DNA from: Leifsonia poae
GTDB taxonomy: Bacteria; Actinomycetota; Actinomycetes; Actinomycetales; Microbacteriaceae
Assembly (NCBI RefSeq): GCF_020009625.1
Contig: NZ_JAIHLP010000002.1
Location: 2,232,001-2,296,000, forward strand
Direction: 5' to 3'
DNA: 64,000 nucleotides
Under the pieces are notes generated by a model. The model was not told where the DNA came from. It worked only from the letters and a program-made list of their open reading frames with translations, and ran no database searches. Shown here one piece after another: positions 51,439 to 60,736 of this stretch (position 1 is its first letter; each line of letters opens with the position of its first letter). The position numbers and the translations under genes are program-made.

Positions 51439-53702
51439 CTACGCGGGAACGCCCGCACCGTTCGCCGCGGCGACGAGCTGGTCGAGCTGGTCGCGCGTGA
51501 CGGGACTTCCCGGGAAGGCCGCGACACGCACCAATGGCATCGACTCGGCCATGCGCACCAGCGACGGGTCGGAGAGCATCGCCCCCATCCCTTCGTTCCC
51601 GGCCTGCGCGAGCGCACCCATCAGGATCGGGCCGCCCACCGGGTGCTTCAGCCATTCCCCGATCGTGGACTCCACCGACAGCTGCGGGATGCCGGCGTCG
51701 CCCGCCAGCGAGACCGTCGCCGTGCCGCGCAGATCGCGGGAGGATGCGCCGACCGTGACCTCGTACTCCCCACCCTCCACGATCCACCGCGAGCGCGCCG
51801 TGTCGAAGTAGGCGAGGTCTTCGTTCGGGATGCGGATGCTCACGCGCTGCGAACGGCCAGCCGCCACCGCCACATTCGCGAATCCTTTGAGCTCGCGCAC
51901 CGGGCGCGCGACCGCCGACCCGGGAACCGCGACGTAGACCTGCACGACCTCCCGGCCGTCGCGGTCGCCCGTGTTGGTCACCGTGAGCTCCACGTCGATG
52001 CCGGTGTCCGAGCCGGCGACCGACAGCTCCGACAAGACGAACTCGGTGTACGAGAGACCATGGCCGAACGGGAAGCCGATGGCGGCATCCCGAGCGTCGT
52101 AGTCGCGGTACCCCACGAAGAGGCCCTCGCCGTAGCGCACATGGCCGGCCTCACCGGGGAAGTTGAGGAACGCGGGGGTGTCCTCCAGGCGCAGCGGGAT
52201 GGTCTCGGCGAGCCGACCGGAGGGGTTGACCACCCCGAACAGCACGTCGGCGACGGCGCCACCGCCCGCCTGTCCGAGCAGCCAGCCCTCGACGATGCCC
52301 TGCACGCGGTCGGCCCAGCCGGAGAGCCGCACGACACCGCCATTCGAGAGCACGACGGTGACGCGGGCGCTGACGGCCAGCACCGCATCCAGCAAGGCGG
52401 TCTGGGCGGCAGGGAGTTCGAGGTGTTCGCGGTCGAAGCCCTCGGACTCGTCTTCGCCGGGGAGGCCGAGGAAGACCAGCACATCGTCCGCGGCCTTCGC
52501 GGCCGCCACCGCTTCAGCGGTGAGCGCTGTCGCGTCGGCCGACCCGTTGGCGTCGATCACGTAACCGGCTGAGAAGGTCACCGTGGCGTCGGCGGCGAGC
52601 GACCGGATCTCGTCGAGCGCGTTGTCGAGACGGGTGGGCACGATCTGCGAGCTGCCGGCGCCCTGGTAGCGCGGGGTGCGGGCGAACTCGCCGACGACGG
52701 CGATGGTGCGGCCGGCCGTTCCCGCGAGCGGGAGCACACCGTCGTTCTTCAGGAGCACGATACTGCGCCCCGCCACCTCGCGAGCGAGCGCGTGATGGCC
52801 CTCGCGGTCGTAGTCGGCGGCCGGGTCGGCGCCGTCGACGGCCTTCTGCACGAGGTCGATCACCCGGTCGGCGGCGGTGTCGAGCACCGTCTCGGCAAGG
52901 GAACCGTCGCGCACGGCGGCGACGAGCTGCGCATCCGTCACACCGTCGCTGGAAGGCATCTCGAGGTCGAGGCCGGCGACCAGGGCCGCGACGCGGTTGT
53001 TCACTGCTCCCCAATCGGAGACGACGAGGCCGTCGAAGCCCCACTCGCCGCGCAGCACGCTGGTGAGCAGCCACGGGTTCTCGCTCGCGTAGACCCCATT
53101 GATGCGGTTGTAGGAGCACATGACCGTCCACGGCTTCGCGTGCTGCACGACATGCTGGAAGCCGCGCAGGTAGATCTCGCGCAGGGGGCGCTCGTCGATG
53201 TCGGCGCTGACCCGCAGCCGATCGGTCTCTTGGTTGTTCGCGGCGAAATGTTTGAGCGAAGCGCCGACGCCCTGCGATTGCAGGCCGGTCACGAGCGCCG
53301 CACCGAGCCGCCCGCTCAGGATGGGGTCTTCCGAGAGGTACTCGAAGTTCCGGCCGCAGAGGGGGAGCGCTTGATGTTGATGCCCGGGCCGAGCAGCACG
53401 CCCACCCCTTCCGCCTTGGCCTCCTCACCGAGGGCGACGCCGACCCGCTCGAGCAGCTCCGCATCCCACGACGAGCCCAAGGCGACCGCCGGCGGGAAGC
53501 AGGTGGCGGGAACGCTGTCGCCGATGCCGAGGTGGTCGCCACCCTCCCGCTGCTTGCGCACCCCGTGCGGACCGTCGGTGAGATAGATCGACGGGATGCC
53601 GACACGGTCGACGCCTTTCGATTCCCAGAAACTCTTGCCGCTGGTGAGCGCGGCCTTCTCTTCGGTGCTCAGTGCGGCGGCGCGAGGCAGGCGGTCAACC
53701 AT
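51439..53702 (-). pseudogene. GH3 beta-glucosidase (BglX-like) with fibronectin III-like C-domain, one apparent frameshift
   Basis: The frame from ATG 53702 (GAAGGAG upstream) reads 'GIPSIYLTDGPHGVRKQREG' and 'GVLLGPGINIKRSP', then is lost in a five-G run at 53361-53365. One extra base continues 'LCGRNFEYLSEDPILSGR' into the long frame, giving 754 residues, normal for the family. The nucleophile is the Asp of 'GFDGLVVSDWGAV', the second GH3 domain has 'GLPGEDESEGFDRE', and a fibronectin III-like domain follows ('VTNTGDRDGREVVQVYV'). No signal peptide, so cytosolic. Probably hydrolyses imported beta-glucosides; a link to the MurNAc island is not required. Likely functional, with a sequence error. 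Confidence 0.85.
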
Positions 53703-53738
53703 GGTTCTCCTTCGATACGGTCCCGTGAATATGTGAAT

Positions 53739-53766
53739 ACCTTACATTCCTCGGTTTTAGCCGCAA
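53739..53766 (-). promoter_or_regulatory. Possible promoter of the GH3 beta-glucosidase gene
   Basis: TTGCGG (53766-53761), 16-base spacer, TAAGGT (53744-53739) on the minus strand. Just downstream, ATTCAC occurs twice, 8 bases apart (TATTCACATATTCAC), which could be a regulator site. Confidence 0.4.
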
Positions 53767-53808
53767 CCAGGTTCCCAGTGATCTCGGAGTTCGGTGCTCC
53801 GCGACGGT

Positions 53809-56523
53809 CTAAAGCAGGTCGATCATGCGGTGCAGGTTTGCGACGTACTGCGCCGATGACTGATAGCCCGGATGGGTCGCCACCTGCACCAGATACTCAG
53901 CCGGCCCGAACTCGTCGGCCCCGCTGTCGATCTCATTCGCCTTGTGACTGTGGTCGGGGAACCCGAGATAGTCGGTGCGGCGCCACAGGTTGAACCACGC
54001 CACCGCGCCCGACGGCTGGGTGAGCAGGCCGCGCAGGGTGGGGTCGTCCGCATCCGATGCCGTGCGGGCGCGGGCGGCGACCACGTCGTCGTCGTCGCGA
54101 TGGTCTTCGATGACCTGCCGGTACCAGGGGTCGGCGCGCCAGAGCGACGGTGCCGATTGGGGACGCGTCCCGAGGGCTCCCGGCCCGAAGAGCTCCGGCC
54201 AGAAACGCCCGAAGTAGACCCGCAGCTGGGTTCCGTAGGTGAGCAGGCCGACATTGTCGACGGCGACCCTCGTCTCCGGCTGCAGGGTGAACAGGCAGGC
54301 CACGGCCAGCACCCCGCCGAGGCTGTGAGCGCTGAAGATCACCGTGCGCTCGCCGCGGTGGGTGAGGCCCTCCGGGCCGAGCCAGGCGAGCGTGCGCTGT
54401 CGCAGCTCGGGCACCACGCGCTCGGCATAACAGGGCGGACCGAAGGGATGCCCGGCCCGTGGCAGGAAGCAGATGAGATCCCACATGACGCCGAGCGGTC
54501 GTTCCTTCTTGGTGGCGGCGTTGCCGGCCACCATCACCACGGCCGCCACCGCGATCACCCCCAGCACCGTGACGACGAGCGCCTGATAGCTGCGCCAGAG
54601 CGCCAGGTCGATGTGCACGGTGAGAGCGAACACGAACCCGACGGCCAGCAGGATCGCGAGAAATCCGAGAACGGGCTCACCACGATGGAACATCGCCGCG
54701 AACCGGCGAGCGCGCAGCATCTTCATCGACAGCTTGCCCGCATCGCTCACGAACGGCACCCGACCGTCCTTGTAGTCGGTGAGGGGGTAGCGCAGCGGCC
54801 GACCGCCGCCGGTGTGCGGCGTGGTCAGCTGCGGCACGCGCACCAGCCGGAGGAACACCATCACGGCCACGAGCGTCAGCAGCAGCAGTGCCAGCAGGGG
54901 CAGGATCACGCCGAAGTCACGGAAGGCGGCCGGGGGCGTGAGCCGGCCGAGAGCGGCGGCCGCGGACGCGCCGGAGGGCTTGCCTCCCGTCTCCAGCCAG
55001 GTCTCCACCCCCAGCACCAGCAGCGTGGAGAGGATCATCGCGCCACCCAGCGACAGCAACAGCAGCACACCCGGCCCGGTGCCGCGCCAGCCCTGGTAAC
55101 GGAATGTGCGGCGGCGGGCAACGGGAACGAAGACGATCAGCAGCAGCAGCGCGAGAGCAGCGGTACCGGCGACCGCGAACGCGACGATCCTCGGGATGCC
55201 GCCCTCGTCTGCCTGAGACACGGCCACGAGCAGGGCCGACCCGGACACGGTCACCACTGCGATCGACAGCCATCGCGGTACACCGCGGCGCCACCCCAGG
55301 GCTGACACGGCGATCGCCAGCAGCGCGCCGAGCAGGATGGACGGTGCCGCGACGAGACCCAAGAACTCGCGATCGCCGGCAGTCTCGTGGTAGTCGCCCG
55401 CCGCGGCGACGACACCGGCGGTGAAACCGAACACGACGATCGCGGCCGCCAGGAGCACGCCGGCGAACCGCTCCCGGGTGTGCTGTTTGCGGCGCGCCAG
55501 CCGCTCGCGCTGTGCGGCATCAGTGGTCTTCGGCACGGTGTCCGCGGCGGCCGCGATCCGCACGACGACCACGATGAGCCCGGCCGCCGCGGCGAGCATA
55601 CCGATGCCGGGCAGCAGTGCGGCACTGAGCGGACCGGAGGCGAGGTCGAGGCAGGCGTTGCCCGGCACGAAGAAGGTATTCAGGGCGCCGCAGCCCGCGC
55701 TCCCCGCGAACACCCTGTCCCAGCCGAGCAGCAACGCTACGAGCAGGAAGGAGGCGGCGAGGTGGAGCCATTCCGTCGGGGCGCCGACACGCGCCTGATC
55801 CCAGAACCCGTCCGAGGCGAGGGGGCGGCGGCGCGCGCCCCCGCCGGCGCGCATCGCCGTGACCGTCTCGAAGATGCCGGCCTCGTAGCGCATCCGGGCA
55901 TGGTGCGATACGAGGAAGAGCACGAAAACCCCGGCGAGCGGAAGCAGCGACAGGATCGCGAGCCGGGGGCCGCGCTCCGGCGCCACAGAGTCGAAGAAGG
56001 TGGTGAGCGCGTTCGGAAGCGCCGGGCAGGATTTGCCGTCGCCCAGGCACTGCGAGCCGACGAGATCGAGACTCACCGATGCGAGGGCGCAGACGTAGAG
56101 CAGCGTGAGCCCGAGGGCGAACACCCGCAGGGAAGAGGCGCCGCGGCCCGCTCGCCACTCGTTACTGCCTCGCTGGATCGGGATCTCGCGCGCCCAATAC
56201 GCCGTGTTGCAGAGGCCGAAAGGCAACAGGAGCAGCCAGGCGACCTGCACGAAGAACTGCCCGATCACGAAGAGGGCCCCCCCGTCGGAGCGCGCCATCG
56301 CACCCCAGGAATAGGCCTCGCGCCGAACGCCGACCGGCGGCGTGGCGGGGTCGGCGGGATCCCCCGGCGGCGCGGTCGAGATCCAGAAGCCGCCCTCATC
56401 GTCCCCCTGGTCGAGCCGCAATTGCGCGGCGGGGATGCCGAGCATTTCGCTGGGCGGTGTGTTCTTGATCCCGTGGATGCGGAGTTCGAGGATCCGCGGC
56501 CCATCCTGCGCGGCATTCGTCAT
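53809..56523 (-). CDS. Large polytopic membrane protein with a lipase-like serine motif, unknown function
   Basis: A 904-residue protein. A soluble N-terminal stretch ('ILELRIHGIKNTPPSEMLGI') carries the beta-strand-HGI motif often seen in alpha/beta hydrolases. About twelve predicted helices follow in blocks, with a long tail. Near residue 720 'VIFSAHSLGGVLAVACLFTL' has the G/A-x-S-x-G nucleophile elbow of lipases, and 'LLTYGTQLRVYFGRFWPELF' follows. So the hydrolase fold seems to be split, with the membrane domain inserted between its first strand and the nucleophile. The ATG at 56523 is the first after an A/T-rich leader. No family I can name; product and substrate are unknown. Confidence 0.75.
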   Translation of the reverse strand: MTNAAQDGPRILELRIHGIKNTPPSEMLGIPAAQLRLDQGDDEGGFWISTAPPGDPADPATPPVGVRREAYSWGAMARSDGGALFVIGQFFVQVAWLLLLPFGLCNTAYWAREIPIQRGSNEWRAGRGASSLRVFALGLTLLYVCALASVSLDLVGSQCLGDGKSCPALPNALTTFFDSVAPERGPRLAILSLLPLAGVFVLFLVSHHARMRYEAGIFETVTAMRAGGGARRRPLASDGFWDQARVGAPTEWLHLAASFLLVALLLGWDRVFAGSAGCGALNTFFVPGNACLDLASGPLSAALLPGIGMLAAAAGLIVVVVRIAAAADTVPKTTDAAQRERLARRKQHTRERFAGVLLAAAIVVFGFTAGVVAAAGDYHETAGDREFLGLVAAPSILLGALLAIAVSALGWRRGVPRWLSIAVVTVSGSALLVAVSQADEGGIPRIVAFAVAGTAALALLLLIVFVPVARRRTFRYQGWRGTGPGVLLLLSLGGAMILSTLLVLGVETWLETGGKPSGASAAAALGRLTPPAAFRDFGVILPLLALLLLTLVAVMVFLRLVRVPQLTTPHTGGGRPLRYPLTDYKDGRVPFVSDAGKLSMKMLRARRFAAMFHRGEPVLGFLAILLAVGFVFALTVHIDLALWRSYQALVVTVLGVIAVAAVVMVAGNAATKKERPLGVMWDLICFLPRAGHPFGPPCYAERVVPELRQRTLAWLGPEGLTHRGERTVIFSAHSLGGVLAVACLFTLQPETRVAVDNVGLLTYGTQLRVYFGRFWPELFGPGALGTRPQSAPSLWRADPWYRQVIEDHRDDDDVVAARARTASDADDPTLRGLLTQPSGAVAWFNLWRRTDYLGFPDHSHKANEIDSGADEFGPAEYLVQVATHPGYQSSAQYVANLHRMIDLL

Positions 56524-56710
56524 GATGGGCGAACAATACTCCCGCCCGCGATTCCTCGTCCACCGGGATCGGGGAACGATCGTCCAGGGCTGCACGAACG
56601 TGCGCCGCCCGCGCCTAGCCCGGCCGCGCCCGCCGGCGTAGAGTCGCCTCACGCCCGCCGGTGGGCGCGGTCTGCGCCGCCGTCGGAAGGCCAATTCTGA
56701 AGGAGCCACG

Positions 56711-56944
56711 ATGAGCGCGATGGACGAGCAGACCGGCGACGACCGGGAGAATCTGGAAGGCACGTACACCGAGAGCGATGGGGAGGGGCCCATCGAGCGG
56801 ACGGTGCACGGGCAGTACACCGAATCCGACGACTTCCCCGGCCCGGAAGCCGAGACCGAGGGCAGCTATGTCGACTCGGACGACGCCGAAGAGGCGCCGG
56901 CGAACGAAGAGCAGGGGGACTACACCGAGACCGACCAACCCTGA
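56711..56944 (+). CDS. Small highly acidic repeat protein
   Basis: A 77-residue protein with four spaced repeats of the form G-x-Y-[TV]-[ED]-[ST]-D: 'GTYTESDGEG', 'GQYTESDDFP', 'GSYVDSDDAE', 'GDYTETDQP'. No helix or fold is expected; it is predicted disordered. AAGGAG lies 7 bases before the ATG. Such repeats are potential phosphorylation or metal-binding sites. Function unknown. Confidence 0.75.
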   Translation: MSAMDEQTGDDRENLEGTYTESDGEGPIERTVHGQYTESDDFPGPEAETEGSYVDSDDAEEAPANEEQGDYTETDQP

Positions 56945-56962
56945 GATCTCTGCGCCGACGCG

Positions 56963-57163
<201 letters not shown>

Positions 57164-57200
57164 GAGTTCTCCTACCGCTGTCTGTGGCCGACGATAACCC

Positions 57201-57833
57201 TCACGACCCGCTCTGTGAACCCCGGCGACCGAACACCCGGTTGAGCAGCAGGTAGAGCGGCGTGGAGAGCAGCATCAGCAGCACCCAGAACATGCCGACG
57301 TTCGGGTAGAGCGACGCCAGCACGGTGGCGACCAGCAGCAGCAGCGGCGCGCAGCAGGCCCGCACCAGATCGACCTGCCCCCGCCCCCGCTCGGTGAGGA
57401 GGGCCGGGTTGCGCATCAGGAGGTACTCGATGAGCACCATCGCGCCGCTGGTGACGACCATGCTCCCGATGTAGAAGCCGTACACATCCCCTCGCCCGTT
57501 CTGAGCATTCGCGAGCAGATTCGCGGCGAACGGTACGGTGACGATGCCGGCCATCCAGAGCAGGTTCGCCCAGAGCAGCCCGGTCGAGTAGCTGTCTACC
57601 CACTCGAACACGCGATGGTGCACCATCCAGAACCGGCCGATCACCCAGAACGAGATGACGAAGCCGATCACCTCGCCGCTGTTCGTGCGGAGGAATTCCC
57701 ACAGCGTCATGTCCGTGATCTTGGACGAGACGTCGACGAGGGGCAGGATCAGGATGGTGATCGCGATGGCGACGGTCGCATCCGAGAAGTTGACGAGTCT
57801 GTCCAGCCCGCGCTCTGTTCGGATCTCGGCCAT
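57201..57833 (-). CDS. TMEM175-family potassium channel-like protein (DUF1211)
   Basis: A 210-residue membrane protein with six predicted helices. The first helix carries the family signature 'RLVNFSDATVAIAITILILP' (FSD, residues about 11-30), which lines the pore of bacterial TMEM175 tetramers and conducts K+. The ATG at 57833 stands exactly 6 bases after CAGAAT (minus strand 57845-57840), so the mRNA is probably leaderless; the longer frame to 57890 is rejected. Confidence 0.85.
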   Translation of the reverse strand: MAEIRTERGLDRLVNFSDATVAIAITILILPLVDVSSKITDMTLWEFLRTNSGEVIGFVISFWVIGRFWMVHHRVFEWVDSYSTGLLWANLLWMAGIVTVPFAANLLANAQNGRGDVYGFYIGSMVVTSGAMVLIEYLLMRNPALLTERGRGQVDLVRACCAPLLLLVATVLASLYPNVGMFWVLLMLLSTPLYLLLNRVFGRRGSQSGS

Positions 57834-58026
57834 AGGCTCATTCTGCCGCGCTGACGCACATTCCGCTGAGGTCTTCGATATCAGTTGCAATCCCTTATGA
57901 CGACAGCCGTTATGGGCCGTGATCTTTACAAGAAGCCATCGAATCCGTACAAACTTGTTGGTCTCAAGGGATGCGTGGTGCTAGCGTTCGCGCAGAACAT
58001 CCGTACACCGCAGTACAGGGAGAGAC

Positions 58027-59521
58027 ATGGCTGACGTCGACACCGCGACCTCGAGCCCCACCGGGGCACCGCAAGAACCGCACGAACACAAGCTTCAGGC
58101 CGATGGCGTGAGCGCCGCGGGCTCCATCGTGATGGCGGTCGCCGGCAGCGCTCCGGCCTACTCGATCGCCGCGACCACGGCCACCCTCGTCGCCGCTGCC
58201 GGACTCGCCAGCCCGGCTGCGCTGCTCTGGTGCGGGCTCCCTATGCTCGGCATCGCCTGGGCCTTCATGTACCTCGGCCGAGCGGATGTGAACGCCGGCG
58301 CCGCATACTCCTGGGTCGGTCGGGCGCTGCACCCCATCCTCGGGTTCTTCTCCGGCTGGGCGCTCGTCGTCTCGGCCACGATCTTCATGGTCGCCGGCGC
58401 ACTTCCCGCCGGCGCGATGACGGTGGCGCTGTTCAGCCCCGAGAACTCCGGCAATGTGGGATTGGTCACCGCGATCGGCGCGGTGTGGTTCCTCGTCATG
58501 GCGGCCTGCGTACTATTCGGCGTGCGGATCACCGCCCGGGCACAGTGGATCATGTCGCTCGTGGAGGTGGCCATCCTCTTCGTGTTCGCCATCGTCGCCA
58601 TCATCAGGGCCTCGACGAGCGCGCACGCCGGCCCGTCGTTCTCGTGGGACTGGCTGTCGTTCGCGCACTTCACCGGCCCCGGGCTTTCGTGGCGGCCGCG
58701 CTCGTCGCGGCCTTCTACTACTGGGGCTGGGATGTGGCCTCGAACCTCAACGAGGAGACCAAAGACGGCCACAAGAGCGCCGGGATGGGCGGCATCATCG
58801 GCGTGATCATCGTGTTCGTGCTGTTCGAGGTGTTCACCATCGCGACGCTCGTGATGCTCCCGCGAAAACCATCGAGGCCAACGGCGGTAACGTGCTCGGC
58901 GTGCTCGGCGAGGTGATCTGGCCGGGTGTCGGCGGGAAGATCCTGATCGTCGCCGTGATGCTCTCCACGATCGCGACGCTCGAGACCACGCTCATCCAGG
59001 TGACCCGCACGCTGTTCGCCATGGGACGCGACCACACCATCCCCGCCGCCTTCGGCCACTCGCACCCGAAATGGCGCACCCCCGCGTTCGCGACCCTCGT
59101 CGTCGTCGGCGTCTCGCTCGTGCTCTTCATCGGATCGAACTTCCTCGGCAGCATCGGCGAGATCCTCAACAATGCGATCAGTTCGATCGGACTGCAGATC
59201 GCGTTCTACTACGCGCTGGCCGGCATCGCCGTGGTGGTGGCGTATCGCAAGATCATCTTCAAGTCGGTGAAGAACTTCATCTTCATCGGCCTGTGGCCCG
59301 CCCTCGGCGCGCTGTTCATGGTCTGGATCTTCGTGGTCTCCATCCCGTCACTCGACACGATCGTCGTCGTCATCGGCATCGGTGCTCTGGCGCTCGGGAT
59401 CGTTCCGATGATCCTGTTCTGGAAGAAGGGCAAGGCGTACTTCAGCCGACGACCGCTGGAACTGCCCGACGAGCTGGACGCGACCGCTCCGGCCGGCGTG
59501 GACGACGCGCCGGTGAAGTGA
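58027..59521 (+). pseudogene. APC-family amino acid permease, broken by two apparent frameshifts
   Basis: Three frames join into one 498-residue twelve-helix permease if one base is added at the G run 58681-58683 and one at the C run 58859-58861. The order is 'SIVMAVAGSAPAYSIAATTA' (first helix with the unwound G-x-G-type region), 'FTGPG' to 'FVAAALVAAFYYWGWD', then 'LVMLP' to 'AKTIEANGGNVLG', and 'TRTLFAMGRDHTIPAAFGHS'. GGGAGAGAC precedes the ATG. The type resembles amino acid or polyamine permeases. Both defects are single missing bases in short G/C runs, so sequence error is the better explanation. Confidence 0.82.
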
Positions 59522-59544
59522 CGCCGGGGCCGGTCACGGCTCAG

Positions 59545-59658
59545 GCAGGTCTTCACCGTCGCCTCGCCGATGACGAGCTCGGCGCCGATGGCCGCGTTCG
59601 TGCGCCCGTCGGCGGCGAGCCGGAGCACGTGCGGGATGTCCGGGTCGGTCTCGTACAC
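59545..59658 (-). pseudogene. Remnant of a LuxR/NarL-type DNA-binding domain
   Basis: The minus-strand reading 'VLRLAADGRTNAAIGAELVI' followed by 'GEATVKTCLS' is the recognition part of a LuxR-type helix-turn-helix (compare the intact 'QGLSNAAIGAALHLTERSVV' of the regulator at 8754). No receiver domain or proper start is present, the normally invariant His of 'VKTHLS' is Cys, and the frame runs into the permease gene. It looks like a decayed response-regulator end. Confidence 0.55.
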
Positions 59659-59688
59659 GACCGGGTGAGGAACGCGGGGAGGTTCCGG

Positions 59689-59925
59689 CTACAGGCCGAG
59701 AGACTTCTTGATGAGGGATTCGGCGTCGTCGGTGGTGGCGGCCGATGTGCTGGCCTCCTGGTTGGCCTCCGTGACCGCCCGGATCACCTCGTCGCGCTGG
59801 ATGCGGACGCCGCGCGGCGCATCGATGCCGATGCGGATGCCGTCGCCGCGGGCATCCAGGATCGTCACGACGATATCGTCGCCGATGAGGATGCGCTCAC
59901 CGGGCTTCCTCGTCAATACCAGCAT
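59689..59925 (-). CDS. csrA: Carbon storage/translational regulator CsrA
   Basis: A 78-residue RNA-binding dimer that blocks ribosome access on mRNAs with GGA loops, typically flagellin mRNA. Core 'MLVLTRKPGERILIGDDIVV' and 'GIRIGIDAPRGVRIQRDEV' are canonical, including the Arg that contacts RNA. The 20-residue acidic tail is longer than in E. coli. Its position after flhA is usual in flagellated Gram-positives; FliW, its usual antagonist, is not in the window. Confidence 0.95.
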   Translation of the reverse strand: MLVLTRKPGERILIGDDIVVTILDARGDGIRIGIDAPRGVRIQRDEVIRAVTEANQEASTSAATTDDAESLIKKSLGL

Positions 59926-59929
59926 TCCC

Positions 59930-60736
59930 TCAGCCTATCCCGCCCGGTGCACCGTCGATCCATCGCACCGGGATGCCGAGCCCCCGCACCGTCTCCGGCG
60001 TCGCCGTGAGTGCCGCACCGGAGACGACGAGTCCGTCGACCGCCAGCACTGCGTCGACGGCACGCACCCAGCCCGCCGTGTCCTCCGTCTTGCGCGAAGA
60101 GTCGACGGCCGCCCACACCTGGTCGGGTTCGATACCGGCCAGGCTTTCGGCGATGTCGGCCACCGCGGCCGCCGCGCCACTGAGGCCGTAGGCCACCACG
60201 ATCGCCCGTTCCCGGCGCACCCCGTCGGCGCGCGCCCGCAACGCCCCGCGCCGGTCGTCCGCCCGCGGTGCAGCGGCGCGCGAGCTGCCGCCCGGGCGCA
60301 CCTCCGCGTCGCCGATGTCGGCGGCGAGCTCCCGCGCGGCGGCCAGGGCGTCAGGGCCGAGGCCGACCACAAGGGTGAGGTCGCCGCGCGCCCGCAGCAG
60401 GGCGGGTGGTGGCGGGGGAACGCGCAGCGGGGCCGATGTCGGCTGCGGCCCGGTTCGCGGCGGGATTCGTGCAGCGGTTCGCTGTTCCGCGCCGAGCCCG
60501 GCACCGATATCCGATTCCGGGGCGCCGACACCCCCAGCGGGCGCCGTGCCGAGAGGCGCTTCGGCCTCCACTTCGCCGACCGTGCGCACCAGATCGTCGA
60601 GGATCGACTGGAATGCAAGACTGCTGGTCGAGACGGCGGGGAGCATCGGTTCGGCAGGGTCGACGCCGGGGGCGCCGTCTGGGTCAGATCCGGGTGCGAC
60701 GCCGAACCATTCAGGCCGCGATCGGCTCCGCAACAC
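59930..60736 (-). CDS. Unrecognised protein between flhA and csrA (flagellar cluster)
   Basis: A 268-residue reading if it starts at GTG 60736, overlapping the flhA stop by 26 bases; ATG 60646 gives 238 residues and is an alternative. The first third is disordered and Pro/Arg-rich. The rest looks alpha/beta: 'LTLVVGLGPDALAAARELAA', 'RERAIVVAYGLSGAAAAVAD', 'VDAVLAVDGLVVSGAALTAT'. The layout and position would suit a degenerate FlhF-like GTPase domain, but no P-loop is present, so this is speculation. It is co-directional with flhA and csrA. Confidence 0.6.
   Translation of the reverse strand: MLRSRSRPEWFGVAPGSDPDGAPGVDPAEPMLPAVSTSSLAFQSILDDLVRTVGEVEAEAPLGTAPAGGVGAPESDIGAGLGAEQRTAARIPPRTGPQPTSAPLRVPPPPPALLRARGDLTLVVGLGPDALAAARELAADIGDAEVRPGGSSRAAAPRADDRRGALRARADGVRRERAIVVAYGLSGAAAAVADIAESLAGIEPDQVWAAVDSSRKTEDTAGWVRAVDAVLAVDGLVVSGAALTATPETVRGLGIPVRWIDGAPGGIG

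Noticed and set aside
57900..58026. A promoter for the APC permease
   Set aside because: TTGGTC and TAGCGT are 18 bases apart, but both deviate enough from consensus that I do not list them as a feature.
58027..59521. Programmed frameshifting as explanation for the broken permease
   Set aside because: No slippery heptamer or downstream stimulatory structure is evident, and the same defect type occurs in unrelated genes, so missing bases are the simpler reading.
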